DNA of 48,848 bases from Collinsella sp. AF02-46-1 (GCF_003465825.1 NZ_QSBV01000018.1:1-48848); one strand, 5' to 3'; positions 7,521 to 16,240 are shown, counted from the first letter of the stretch. Notes: generated from the letters alone by a model not told the origin. Translations and numbers: made by a program.

Positions 7521-8747
7521 TTAGGCCTGGGCGGCAGCGGAGCTGGGACCCTGGACCTTTGCCCACGTCTTGAGCGACAGCGTATCGATCTCGATAAAGC
7601 CGGCGCTGGCCTTCTCGTCAAACGTAGTGTCGCGGTCGTAGGTAGCCAGACCGTAGTCATACAGGCTAAACGGGCTCTTGCGACCGACGACATGGCAGTT
7701 GCCCTTAAAGAACTTCAGACGGACGGTACCGGTCACGAACTTCTGGGTATCGGCCATAAAGGCATCGAGCGCGTTCTTGAGCGGGCTGTACCACTGGCCG
7801 TTGTACACGGCGGTGGCCCAATCCTGCTCGAGCTTGATCTTGGTCTTGAGCAGGTCGCCCTCGACGCAAATGTCCTCAAGTGCCTTGTGGGCGGTGATGA
7901 GCGTCAGGGCGCCGGGAACCTCATAGCACTCACGGCTCTTGAGGCCCACCAGACGATCCTCGACCAGGTCGAGACGGCCAAAGCCGTTGTCACCAGAGAT
8001 CTTGTTGAGGGCGATGACGATCTCGGAGAGCTTCATCTTCTTGCCGTCGACGGCGACGGGCTTGCCGGCCTCAAACTCAATCTCGGTATACGTCGGGGTG
8101 TCGGGCGCGTCCTCGGGGTTCTTGGTCATAACCCAGGCGTCATCGAGCGGCTCGTTCCAGGGATCCTCCAGGTGACCGCACTCAATGGCGCGACCCCACA
8201 GGTTGTCGTCGATGGAGTAGGGGTTGTCGTTGGCACCCTCGGGAACCGGCACGTTGTGGGCATGTGCGTAGGCGACCTCGTCGGGACGGCACTTCAGGTC
8301 CCACTCGCGAACCGGGGCGATAACCTTGAGCTCGGGGTCGAGGGCCTTGACGGCAGCCTCAAAACGAACCTGGTCGTTACCCTTGCCGGTGCAGCCGTGA
8401 GCGACGTAGGTCGCGCCAAACTCGTGAGCGACCTCGACAAGCTTCTTGGCGAGCAACGGGCGGGACAGGGCGGAGAGCAGCGGATACTTGTTCTCGTACA
8501 TAGAGTTTGCGGCGATAGCCTTAGTCAGGAACTCATCGGAGAACTCGTCGCGCAGATCGAGCACCTGGCAATCCAGAACGCCCAGGTCGAGGGCCTTCTG
8601 CTTCTTGGCGTCCAGACCGGTCTCCTCCTGGCCCACGTTGCCGCAGACACAAACAACATCGAGATTCTTCTCGTCCTGGAGCCACTTGACACATACGGAT
8701 GTATCAAGACCACCGGAATATGCGAGAACGACTTTTTCCTTGCTCAT
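7521..8747 (-). CDS. argG: argininosuccinate synthase
   Basis: ATP-dependent condensation of citrulline and aspartate to argininosuccinate, the penultimate arginine step. The 408-residue product is normal length. The N-terminal PP-loop VLAYSGGLDTSVC (residues 6-18) binds ATP; YVAHGCTGKGNDQVRFE and the SIDDNLWGRAIE segment are typical substrate-site motifs. The start ATG 8745-8747 is preceded by GAAAGGAAACAGCC. The leader, about 280 bases, contains an arginine-rich mini-ORF and a terminator-like hairpin, suggesting control by arginyl-tRNA supply. argH lies downstream. Confidence 0.97.
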   Translation of the reverse strand: MSKEKVVLAYSGGLDTSVCVKWLQDEKNLDVVCVCGNVGQEETGLDAKKQKALDLGVLDCQVLDLRDEFSDEFLTKAIAANSMYENKYPLLSALSRPLLAKKLVEVAHEFGATYVAHGCTGKGNDQVRFEAAVKALDPELKVIAPVREWDLKCRPDEVAYAHAHNVPVPEGANDNPYSIDDNLWGRAIECGHLEDPWNEPLDDAWVMTKNPEDAPDTPTYTEIEFEAGKPVAVDGKKMKLSEIVIALNKISGDNGFGRLDLVEDRLVGLKSRECYEVPGALTLITAHKALEDICVEGDLLKTKIKLEQDWATAVYNGQWYSPLKNALDAFMADTQKFVTGTVRLKFFKGNCHVVGRKSPFSLYDYGLATYDRDTTFDEKASAGFIEIDTLSLKTWAKVQGPSSAAAQA

Positions 8748-8797
8748 GGCTGTTTCCTTTCGCCCTTGGTAGCTAGTTAGAACATCGGTCAGTTGCA

Positions 8798-8965
8798 AGT
8801 CATTTCGAGGTCAAAAACCGTGCAATATCAGGTTAAATAGCAAAAAGCAGCACAACATGCCCTAGAAACATGCAGCAATGTCGTGCTAAAACCCAACGAC
8901 CTCAAAATGACTCTGTTGAGGCAATTCGCCCCATACGGACAGAGACGATTGTTATCGTCGTCGGG
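8798..8965 (-). promoter_or_regulatory. candidate ribosome-mediated transcription attenuator of argG
   Basis: RNA read on the minus strand holds four mutually exclusive segments. Segment 1, CCCGACGAC (8965-8957), lies inside the Arg codons of the leader ORF. Segment 2, GUCGUUGGG (8900-8892), pairs with segment 1 over 9 positions including one G-U. Segment 3, ACGAC (8884-8880), pairs with the GUCGU of segment 2. Segment 4 is the 3-prime arm of the terminator hairpin containing segment 3. A further 15-position stem (8912-8898 with 8812-8798, one G-U) encloses the hairpin. Stalling on the CGA codons would free segment 2 to pair with segment 3 and prevent termination. The regulation is inferred from complementarity only. 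Confidence 0.6.
8842..8887 (-). terminator. attenuator terminator hairpin in the argG leader
   Basis: AGCACGACAU pairs with AUGUUGUGCU over 10 positions (one G-U) around a 19-base loop; GC and then UUUUU follow. It lies between the leader ORF stop and the argG start, the expected place for an attenuator. Confidence 0.65.
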
Positions 8966-9026
8966 AAATTGCGCGCTGGCGTCGGATGGCATTGTCTGCA
9001 GTAGTGATGATCTTTACGAACTGCAT
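8952..9026 (-). CDS. arginine-rich leader peptide of argG (24 aa)
   Basis: A 24-codon ORF begins at ATG 9024-9026, 6 bases after a near-ideal GAAAGGAG, and ends TAA at 8952-8954. The C-terminal residues IRRQRAISRRR contain six arginines among the last ten, three of them consecutive CGA codons just before the stop. CGA is uncommon in high-G+C genomes, so decoding would be sensitive to charged tRNA-Arg. The stop lies inside the small hairpin GACGAU-AACA-AUCGUC. It has the features of a classical attenuator leader: short, good ribosome-binding site, regulatory codons at the end, hairpins after it, biosynthetic gene downstream. No activity of the peptide itself is expected. Confidence 0.65.
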   Translation of the reverse strand: MQFVKIITTADNAIRRQRAISRRR

Positions 9027-9300
9027 CTGCCTCTCCTTTCACCTATCGCCGGGCGCAATTCTAATATCGCAAACGGTACCTTTTCCTCGGTAAGCGGTGC
9101 TTTTGCCGTCTCCGTTTTCGATGGTCGCTATATTACGCTAAAGTGCCTGCTGTACAAGCGACAAATTCAAATTTCTGAAAAGTTTTTTCATTAGTTTGTG
9201 AATTGCAGTGCAAGTACGCACCATTCCTGCGAAAATACGCTCGATTACATAGCAGAGGGTCATTACGCCCGAAACAATCTGGAAACGGAAAGGCGCATTT

Positions 9301-10128
9301 ATGCAGACTTATGAATCAGACGCCAACATCGGCAACATTAAACTCATCGCCGTCGACATGGACAAGACGCTGCTCACCGACGAGCGCGTGTTGCCGCAGG
9401 GTCTTGATGAGCGTCTGGACAAGCTCGCCGACGCCGGCATCGTATTCTGCCCCGCCAGCGGACGTCCCGCTCCCAAGCTCGAGGAGATGTTCGAGGGCAT
9501 CAAGAACCGCCTTGCTTTTTGTCCCGACAACGGAGCCTGCGTCATCTATCGCGGCAGCTATATCTATAAGAGCAACATCGATGTGGCGCTGTATCAGCAG
9601 GTGCTCGCTCGTGCCTCGGAGGACCCGCGCGCCGTTCCCGTCCTGTGCTGCTACGACGAGTTCTATGTGCTCGCCCGCGACCATCAATACCACGACGAGA
9701 TCAGCGTCTACTACAACACGATCAACTACGTCGACACCTTTGAGGGCATTGATATCGAGTCCAATAAGATCTCGATCTTTTTCCCTGCCTACGATGCCGA
9801 GCCCGCGTTCCGCGCGACCTATAACCCCGCGTTCTCGGATCAGCTCTATGTCACCAATGCCGGCCGCGAGTGGATCGACTTTATGAACCTGGGTGTCGAC
9901 AAGGGCGCCGGCGTCGCGCATCTGTGCGAGCAGTTGGGCATTGATATCGCCGATGCCGCCGCCGTGGGCGATACGTACAACGACATCCCCATGCTGGAGC
10001 GCGTCGGACACAGCTTTATCGTGGACAATGCCGAGGAGCACATGAACGCGCATGCCAAGTGGCGTATTCCGAGCAACAACGACGGGGGCGTACTGACGCT
10101 CATCGACGCTATCTTGGCGGCTCGGTAA
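9301..10128 (+). CDS. Cof-type HAD-superfamily phosphatase
   Basis: Predicted cytoplasmic sugar-phosphate or nucleotide-cofactor phosphatase of the Cof/YbiV type; substrate not predictable. The 275-residue product shows LIAVDMDKTLLTDE (nucleophile Asp19, acid/base Asp21), CPASGRP (motif II), a large type-IIB cap in the middle, GVDKGAGVAHLCEQLGI (motif III Lys) and VGDTYNDIPML (motif IV Mg site). The start ATG at 9301 is preceded by GGAAACGGAAAGG. It is divergent from the argG leader and followed by a long palindromic element and a strong terminator. Confidence 0.88.
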   Translation: MQTYESDANIGNIKLIAVDMDKTLLTDERVLPQGLDERLDKLADAGIVFCPASGRPAPKLEEMFEGIKNRLAFCPDNGACVIYRGSYIYKSNIDVALYQQVLARASEDPRAVPVLCCYDEFYVLARDHQYHDEISVYYNTINYVDTFEGIDIESNKISIFFPAYDAEPAFRATYNPAFSDQLYVTNAGREWIDFMNLGVDKGAGVAHLCEQLGIDIADAAAVGDTYNDIPMLERVGHSFIVDNAEEHMNAHAKWRIPSNNDGGVLTLIDAILAAR

Positions 10129-10139
10129 CGTGGCACGTC

Positions 10140-10269
10140 GGACCTGGCCGGGCGGCGCGGATTAGTTTTTCGTTCGGTCAGGTCCTGGGCTCGCTCGGAA
10201 AGCACATTAAGTGCTTTCCGGCTCGTGCGGAATCTACGAAAAACTAATCCGCGCCGCCCGGCCAGGTCC
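10140..10269. repeat. long palindromic element with 33-bp perfect arms and an inner hairpin
   Basis: Bases 10140-10172 and 10237-10269 are perfect reverse complements (33 bp), rich in GGCCGGGCGGCGCGG and then ATTAGTTTTTCG. The 64-base interior carries a second perfect hairpin, CGGAAAGCAC-ATTAA-GTGCTTTCCG (10196-10220). It begins 12 bases after the phosphatase stop codon. No transposase or clear target duplication is seen. Confidence 0.85.
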
Positions 10270-10336
10270 TAGGTTTACTTTCCTGCCGCCAAGATGGCGT
10301 CTTGAGTGTCTAGATACTTAGCTGAAATGATTTGAG

Positions 10337-10377
10337 CAGAGGGGAGCCCCTTGTTGGAAGGGGCTCCCCTCTGTTTT
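10337..10377 (+). terminator. rho-independent terminator of the Cof-type phosphatase
   Basis: CAGAGGGGAGCCCCTT and AAGGGGCTCCCCTCTG form a perfect 16-bp stem with a 5-base loop followed by TTTT. Confidence 0.9.
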
Positions 10378-10386
10378 GGTTACTGT

Positions 10387-10415
10387 GGGACAAATTAATC
10401 AGTAGTGTTTGTCCC
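10387..10415. repeat. short inverted repeat downstream of polA
   Basis: GGGACAAA and TTTGTCCC flank a 13-base A/T-rich loop. It lies 59 bases past the polA stop but lacks a good U-run on the minus strand. The GGGACA core recalls the 33-nt repeat copies at 4667 and 24925, without clear homology. Confidence 0.5.
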
Positions 10416-10473
10416 AAATCTTAAGTATGTGGGGGCTTGCGTCTTGGGCGAGCTTGCCTTACGGAGTGCTTCC

Positions 10474-13218
10474 CTATTTCGCGTCGGCCCAGGTTATGCC
10501 GGTGCTGGCTTCGGCGATCAACGGTACGCGGAGGTCTACTACGTGTTCCATGACGTCGCGGACCATGGTGGTTAGGCGCTCGACTTCGTTGACGGGGCAC
10601 TCAAAATCCAGTTCGTCGTGTACCTGCAAGATCATGTGGGCGGCAAAACCCTCTTCTTCCAGGCGGCGGCTTACGCGGGCCATGGCGATCTTGATGATGT
10701 CGGCGGCGGTGCCCTGCATGGGGTGGTTCATGGCCGTGCGCTCACCAAAGCCGCGGAGCTGTGGGTTTTTGGCCTTGAGCTCGGGAATATGGCGTCTGCG
10801 GCCATACATGGTCTCGGCATAGCCCGTCTGCTTGGCTCGCGCCACCACATTGTCGAGGAACGTGCGCACGCCCGGGTAGGCCTCGTAGTAGCGATCAATC
10901 ATGTCGCGCGCCTCGGCCATCGAGATGTGCAGCGACTGCGACAGTCCATAGGCCTGCTGGCCGTACACGATGCCAAAGTTCACGGCCTTGGCGCGGCTAC
11001 GCAGGTCGGGTGTCACCTCGGACACCGGCACGCCAAATACGCGCGCGGCCGTCTCGGCATGGAAGTCCTCGCCCTCGTTGAAGGCGCGCACCAGGTGCTC
11101 GTCACCCGAAAGATGCGCGAGCAGGCGCAGCTCGATCTGCGAGTAGTCCACCGCCAAAAAGACGCTGCCCTCGCCCGCCGAGAACGCCGTCTTGACGGTA
11201 CGCCCCAGCTCCGAGCGCGTCGGAATGTTTTGCAGATTGGGGTCGCTCGAAGACAAACGCCCCGTCGCGGTGATGGTCTGGTTGTACGTGGTGTGCACAC
11301 GCCCGTCACCACGGCGCAGCGGGCCCAGCGTGTCCAGATAGGTCGACTTAATCTTGGACTTCTCACGCCAGTCCAAAATCAGGCGCACGATCTCGTGGTC
11401 GCGGGCAAGGTCGCTCAGCACCTTGGCGTTGGTCGAATAGTAGCCGCGCTTGGTCTTTTTGAGGCCCTTGGTCGGAAGTCCCATAACATCAAACAGCACG
11501 TGCGAGAGTTGCATGGGGCTGCCGATGTTAAAGGTCTCGTCGCCGGCCAGGTCGCGAATGCTGCGCTCGACCTCGGCAATCTGGGTCGCCAGGCCCTCGG
11601 ACAGACTGTGCAGGCGGTCGGGGTCCACGAGCATGCCCGCGCGCTCCATCTTGGCAAGCACCGGCACGAGCGGCATCTCGATCCCATCGAACACGTTGGC
11701 GGCGTTCTCGCGGGCCATGCGGTCACGCAGCGGTGCAACCAGCGCCAGCGTCAAGGCCGCCGTGCGAGCGGCGGGCGCAGGAGCGTCCTCGCCAGCACCC
11801 TCTGCGCCGCGCGCCGCAGGCAGCGCCATCTGCAGATACGTATCGGCCAGATACACCTCGTCAAACTCGGAGCGGTCGGAATCCAACAGGTAGGCGGCAA
11901 CAACGGTATCGAAGATGCGCGTGGAATCGACTGCCAGCGGATCCATGAGCTCGAGCTCAGAAGAATCGATGGGCGAAAGCTCATGCAGAAGCGCCTTCAT
12001 ATCCGGGCTCGCCGCACGGCCTTCCATAAACAGACGCGCGAGCACGCCGGCAATCACGCCGTGGGCGAAGTTGAAGCCCTCAACCTCAGCCGCCGCACCG
12101 CTGTCGCCCTCCTCGAGCGCAAACAGGCCCTTGGACGTCGCCAACCACAACGTGCGCGTCAGCCCAAAGAGCGCGCCCTCTTCCTTGTCATCGTCCACCA
12201 CGGCGGCGACCCACTCGCCGGCATCAATCACGCGGGAGACCTCAGCCGCAACGGCACCAAGCGCGCCAGCATCGCCGGCGGCTGCGCGCAAAACGGCGGG
12301 AATCTCAAACGTGCTGGCAGCTGCCCCGCCCTCGCCGCCGATCAGCGCCAAGAAACGGTTCTGCATGGCGGTGATACCAAGCGTGCCCAGCGCCGCGGAA
12401 ACCTCATCGGCGGAAAACGCCGGGAAGGACGTCGCCTCAAAATCGAGCTCAACGGGTGCATCGGTGCGGATGGTCGCCACCTTACGGCTCAGCAGCGCGT
12501 CGTCGATGTGTGCGCGCAGGTTTTCTCCCATCTTGCCCTTGACCTCGTCGGCGTGTGCGATGACCTCATCCAGGCTACCGTACTGCGCAATGAGCGCGCT
12601 CGCCTTTTTGGGGCCGATGCCCGGCACGCCGGGGATGTTGTCGGACGTGTCGCCCTTCAGACCATAAAAGTCGGGCACGAGCGCCGGCGTGATGCCGTGA
12701 TACAGATCGTCCACGCTCTCGGGCGTCATGATCGCCACGTCGGACAGGCCCTTGCGGGTCGAGACCACGTTAACGTGCTCGGTCACGAGCTGATACATAT
12801 CGCGATCACCGGTCACCAGCAGCATGTCGCAGCCGGCCTCCTCACCCAAGCGCGCCATGGTTCCCAGGATATCGTCGCCTTCCCAGCCCTCGGACTGCAG
12901 AATCGGCACGTTGAGCGCGGCGAGCAGCTCCTTGATCATGGGGAACTGCGCGTGCAGGTCGGGATCCATGGGCGGGCGCTGCGCCTTGTACTGCGGCAGC
13001 ATCTCCATACGCACGCGCGGCTTGCCCTTGTCAAACGCCACGACAACGCCGTCGGGATTAAAGGCATCGATCATCTTGAGGAACATGTTCAGAAAACCAA
13101 AGATCGCGTTGGTGGGGCGACCGTCCGGCGCGTTCATGGTCGGCGGCACGGCGTGGAAGGCGCGATGCATGAGCGAGTTGCCGTCGATGACGGCAAAGGT
13201 ACGGCGCTTTTCAGACAT
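10474..13218 (-). CDS. polA: DNA polymerase I
   Basis: Fills gaps and removes RNA primers during replication and repair. The 914-residue product has an N-terminal 5-prime nuclease domain (FAVIDGNSLMHRAFHA; VTGDRDMYQLV; helix-hairpin-helix IPGVPGIGPKKAS), a degenerate middle domain and a family-A polymerase domain. Polymerase motifs are intact: A, AVDYSQIELRLLAHLSGD; B, RSKAKAVNFGIVYG-like (here RSRAKAVNFGIVYG); C, LQVHDELDFE. The central 3-prime exonuclease domain lacks the DxE acid pair (VAAVVDDDKEEG region), so proofreading is probably absent, as in many Gram-positive PolI enzymes. Start at MSEKRRTF (ATG 13216-13218) with GAGG about 8 bases upstream. Divergent from the M18 peptidase. Confidence 0.96.
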   Translation of the reverse strand: MSEKRRTFAVIDGNSLMHRAFHAVPPTMNAPDGRPTNAIFGFLNMFLKMIDAFNPDGVVVAFDKGKPRVRMEMLPQYKAQRPPMDPDLHAQFPMIKELLAALNVPILQSEGWEGDDILGTMARLGEEAGCDMLLVTGDRDMYQLVTEHVNVVSTRKGLSDVAIMTPESVDDLYHGITPALVPDFYGLKGDTSDNIPGVPGIGPKKASALIAQYGSLDEVIAHADEVKGKMGENLRAHIDDALLSRKVATIRTDAPVELDFEATSFPAFSADEVSAALGTLGITAMQNRFLALIGGEGGAAASTFEIPAVLRAAAGDAGALGAVAAEVSRVIDAGEWVAAVVDDDKEEGALFGLTRTLWLATSKGLFALEEGDSGAAAEVEGFNFAHGVIAGVLARLFMEGRAASPDMKALLHELSPIDSSELELMDPLAVDSTRIFDTVVAAYLLDSDRSEFDEVYLADTYLQMALPAARGAEGAGEDAPAPAARTAALTLALVAPLRDRMARENAANVFDGIEMPLVPVLAKMERAGMLVDPDRLHSLSEGLATQIAEVERSIRDLAGDETFNIGSPMQLSHVLFDVMGLPTKGLKKTKRGYYSTNAKVLSDLARDHEIVRLILDWREKSKIKSTYLDTLGPLRRGDGRVHTTYNQTITATGRLSSSDPNLQNIPTRSELGRTVKTAFSAGEGSVFLAVDYSQIELRLLAHLSGDEHLVRAFNEGEDFHAETAARVFGVPVSEVTPDLRSRAKAVNFGIVYGQQAYGLSQSLHISMAEARDMIDRYYEAYPGVRTFLDNVVARAKQTGYAETMYGRRRHIPELKAKNPQLRGFGERTAMNHPMQGTAADIIKIAMARVSRRLEEEGFAAHMILQVHDELDFECPVNEVERLTTMVRDVMEHVVDLRVPLIAEASTGITWADAK

Positions 13219-13384
13219 ATTGAATACCTCGCTTTGGGCTGGGCACGGTTTGCTCACACCAGTTTACACGCTCCCCGCCCCGCGGCCACCGCACATCAGG
13301 CTTCCCTGCCGCCGCGGGCCCGCGCGTGATACGATGGCTCACGGTACATCAACCAGCACGATCGATCCGAAAGGAGCCTGCGTC

Positions 13385-14782
13385 ATGGAGCGTCCCAGCG
13401 CATGGAAAAAGTACACGCCACAGCAGATCGAGGAGCTCGAGGAGCTTTGCCGCGGCTATAAGCAGTTTTTGAGTGAGAACAAGACCGAGCGCCTGTGCGT
13501 CAAGGCCGGTATCAAGATGGCCGAGGAGGCGGGCTACGTCAATCTGGAGACCGTGATCGCCGAGGGCCGCGCGCTCAAGGCCGGCGACAAGGTGTACGCC
13601 GCCAACCACGGCAAGGACCTCATGCTCGTCAACCTGGGCACCGCCCCGCTCGAGCAGGGCTTTAACATCCTGGGCGCCCACGTGGACTCGCCGCGCCTGG
13701 ACCTCAAGCAGAACCCCGCCTTCGAGGCCGGCGACATGGCTTATCTCGACACGCACTACTATGGCGGCGTCAAGAGCTACCACTGGGTCGCTTCCCCGCT
13801 CGCACTCGTGGGCGTCATCTGCAAAAAGGACGGCACCACCGTCGACATCAACATCGGCGACAAGGCCGACGACCCGGTCTTTACCATCTCCGACCTGCTG
13901 ATCCACCTCTCGAGTGAGCAGATGGCCAAGCCCGCCAAGGACGCCGTCGACGCCGAGATCCTCGACGTGATCGTGGGCGGCCGCCCCGTCAAGTTTGACG
14001 AGGACGACAAGGACGCTCCCAAGGAGCCCGTCAAGCAGATGTTCCTGGATATCCTCAAGGAGCAGTACGACGTCGAGGAGGAGGACTTCCTCTCCGCCGA
14101 GATCGAGGTCGTGCCCTCCGGCCCCGCCCGTGACATGGGCCTCGACCGCTCCATGATTCTGGGCTATGGCCACGACGACCGTGTCTGCGCCTATCCGTCC
14201 ATGCTCGCCCAGATCAACGTCGCCAACGTGGAGCGCACGAGCATCACACTCATCGTCGACAAGGAGGAGATCGGTTCCGTGGGTGCCACCGGCATGACGA
14301 GCCGCTTCTTCGAGAACACCGTCGCCGAGATCATGACGCTCGCCGGCGAGGATAGCCCGCTGGCCCTGCGCCGCGCGCTCGCCCGCAGCCGCATGCTCTC
14401 CTCCGACGTGTCCGCCGGCTTCGACCCGGGCTACGCCGGCAAGTTCGAAACCAAGAACGCAGCCTTTATGGGTCGCGGCCTGTGCTTTAACAAGTACACG
14501 GGCAGCCGCGGCAAGGGCGGCTCTAACGACGCCGACGCCGAGTATGTGGCCCTCATCCGCGACATCATGGACGAGGCCGGCGTGGACTTCCAGACCTGCG
14601 AGCTCGGTCGCGTCAACGCGGGCGGCGGCGGCACCATCGCATACATCATGGCTAAGTACGGCATGAACGTCATCGACTCTGGCGTTGCCGTCCTGTCCAT
14701 GCACGCCCTGTGGGAGGTCGCCAACAAGGCCGATATCTACGAGGCCTATCGCGGCTACAAGGCCTTCATCGAGCGCGCGTAA
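13385..14782 (+). CDS. M18-family zinc aminopeptidase
   Basis: Cytoplasmic metallo-aminopeptidase that removes N-terminal residues from peptides, as a large tetrahedral oligomer in characterised members. The 465-residue product has the expected metal and catalytic motifs: GAHVDSPRLDLK (first metal His and catalytic Asp), THYYGGV, VDKEEIGSVGATG (general base Glu and metal Glu) and a C-terminal SMHALWEVANKAD with the last metal His. Start ATG 13385 follows GAAAGGAGCCTGCGTC; a longer in-frame frame reaching back into the polA antisense was rejected. It is followed by a strong terminator. Confidence 0.93.
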   Translation: MERPSAWKKYTPQQIEELEELCRGYKQFLSENKTERLCVKAGIKMAEEAGYVNLETVIAEGRALKAGDKVYAANHGKDLMLVNLGTAPLEQGFNILGAHVDSPRLDLKQNPAFEAGDMAYLDTHYYGGVKSYHWVASPLALVGVICKKDGTTVDINIGDKADDPVFTISDLLIHLSSEQMAKPAKDAVDAEILDVIVGGRPVKFDEDDKDAPKEPVKQMFLDILKEQYDVEEEDFLSAEIEVVPSGPARDMGLDRSMILGYGHDDRVCAYPSMLAQINVANVERTSITLIVDKEEIGSVGATGMTSRFFENTVAEIMTLAGEDSPLALRRALARSRMLSSDVSAGFDPGYAGKFETKNAAFMGRGLCFNKYTGSRGKGGSNDADAEYVALIRDIMDEAGVDFQTCELGRVNAGGGGTIAYIMAKYGMNVIDSGVAVLSMHALWEVANKADIYEAYRGYKAFIERA

Positions 14783-14795
14783 CCAACCCTTCATC

Positions 14796-14872
14796 AGTTG
14801 CGGTGAAATACAGACTAACCTGGCCCATAAACGGCCAAAACGGGCCGTATTTCACCGCAACTTTCTTTTTTG
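14796..14872 (+). terminator. terminator of the M18 peptidase with 16-bp perfect arms
   Basis: AGTTGCGGTGAAATAC (14796-14811) and GTATTTCACCGCAACT (14847-14862) are perfect inverted arms; GGCCCAT and CGGGCC within allow an inner stem. TTCTTTTTT follows. The long, sequence-rich arms suggest a mobile or dispersed palindrome acting as terminator. Confidence 0.75.
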
Positions 14873-14885
14873 CAAAGGAGAGTCC

Positions 14886-15695
14886 ATGCCGCAGGTCATC
14901 ATTTCGCCCGCCAAGCAGATGCGCGCGGCCCAAGATGCTTTTGAAGTCCTGGGCATTCCACCTTTTGCGCACGAGACGGCTCGCCTCCACCGCGCACTGC
15001 TAGATATCGAACGAAATGAAGGCAGCGGCGGCCTGCAGGCGCTATGGAACGTGAGCGACAAACTGCTGGGGCCTTGCCTCAACACCCTGCATGAGTTTGG
15101 GCCCATCCTGAAAAACGGCGATCTCGGCAATCCCGCACTCGCCCGTCACCTCTCCCCTGCCGTCATGTCCTACCACGGCATTCAATACCAGAGCATGGCG
15201 CCCGAGGTGATGGATTCCGCGCAGCTCGCATGGCTGCAAGACCATCTGTGGATCCTCTCGGGCCTTTACGGATGCGTACGCCCCTTTCATGCCGTTGAAC
15301 CATATCGGCTGGAGATGGGCGCGAAGCTTGCCGTCGACGATGCCCGAGACCTCTATGCGTTTTGGGGCGACAAGCTCGCACGGGCCATCGCTCCGGCGGG
15401 CTCCAACGCTACGATCGTCAACCTTGCCAGCGTGGAATACGCCAAAGCCGTCCTGCCCCATGCTGCACAGGATACAACGGTTATCACCTGCCTTTTTGGC
15501 GAAGACGTCCGCAACGATAAGCCCGTTCAGCGATCGACCGCCAGCAAAAAGGCGCGCGGCTCCATGGTGCGCTGGATGGCAGAAAACAAGCTCGAGGATG
15601 TAAGCGGGCTCACCGCATTCAACATCGGCTATCGTCACATCCCCGAGCTTTCAGACAAAAACACCCTGGTTTTCATGAACGCGCAGGCACAATAG
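14886..15695 (+). CDS. yaaA: YaaA family protein (peroxide-stress, DUF328)
   Basis: In E. coli YaaA limits free iron and oxidative DNA damage and binds DNA; its exact chemistry is not settled. The 269-residue product has normal length and the family landmarks IISPAKQM at the N-terminus, VEPYRLEMGAKL in the middle, NLASVEYAKAV, STASKKARGSMVRWM and FNIGYRH near the C-terminus. ATG 14886 follows AAAGGAGAGTCC. It stands alone between a terminator and a converging membrane-protein gene. A role in oxidative stress in this anaerobe is plausible but inferred only. Confidence 0.9.
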   Translation: MPQVIISPAKQMRAAQDAFEVLGIPPFAHETARLHRALLDIERNEGSGGLQALWNVSDKLLGPCLNTLHEFGPILKNGDLGNPALARHLSPAVMSYHGIQYQSMAPEVMDSAQLAWLQDHLWILSGLYGCVRPFHAVEPYRLEMGAKLAVDDARDLYAFWGDKLARAIAPAGSNATIVNLASVEYAKAVLPHAAQDTTVITCLFGEDVRNDKPVQRSTASKKARGSMVRWMAENKLEDVSGLTAFNIGYRHIPELSDKNTLVFMNAQAQ

Positions 15696-15718
15696 GCCCG
15701 CCGTTTCCAAACACTCCG

Positions 15719-16240
15719 TTACTCCGCCAAGCCATCGGCCTTTGCAATCCCGTTTGTCGAACCGTCCTGATAGACAATCTTGACGTGCTCAACCTCGGAC
15801 ACCGCAACACCCGTCGGAGGCTCCAGACGCCATTCCGTCAGGGCGATATCCATAGTCGTGGGCACATCTCCTTGATCTTTGAGCTTCACCGTGAGCGTTT
15901 TGAGCGCCGCGTCAAACGTCACGCGTTCGATTTCTTCACCTGGAATAGACCCACCACTCAGCTGCAACTGCACAAACTCATCGCGCGGGTACCAATAATC
16001 GCCCGGAACGGCGAGCGTATTGGCATTACCGCCAGTACTCCTCACCGTCATAATCGGTAGGCTATCATCAGCCTCGAACTCCCATGCAGCGCCGCCGCGA
16101 CCGCCGAACGTCCAAATACAAAAGGCAATCACCAACACGGCAAGCACCGCAAAACCAATCGCGACAAGGCCATGGTGCGCACGGCTTTCCTCGGCCGATA
16201 CATCCCATTGTGTCTCTCGATATAGATGCTTGTCTTCCAT
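15719..16240 (-). CDS. small single-pass membrane protein, unknown function
   Basis: Not recognised. The 173-residue product starts MEDKHLYRETQWDVSAEE. It has one hydrophobic helix at about residues 24-45 (VAIGFAVLAVLVIAFCIWTF) and an extracytoplasmic domain of about 125 residues rich in beta-type segments (TVRSTGGNAN, LTVKLKDQGD, VEHVKIVYQDG). With a positive residue before the helix and no cleavage motif, it is probably N-in, C-out and anchored. ATG 16238-16240 follows GGGGAGG. It is divergent from the TPP riboswitch of thiC but shows nothing that ties it to thiamine. Confidence 0.75.
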   Translation of the reverse strand: MEDKHLYRETQWDVSAEESRAHHGLVAIGFAVLAVLVIAFCIWTFGGRGGAAWEFEADDSLPIMTVRSTGGNANTLAVPGDYWYPRDEFVQLQLSGGSIPGEEIERVTFDAALKTLTVKLKDQGDVPTTMDIALTEWRLEPPTGVAVSEVEHVKIVYQDGSTNGIAKADGLAE

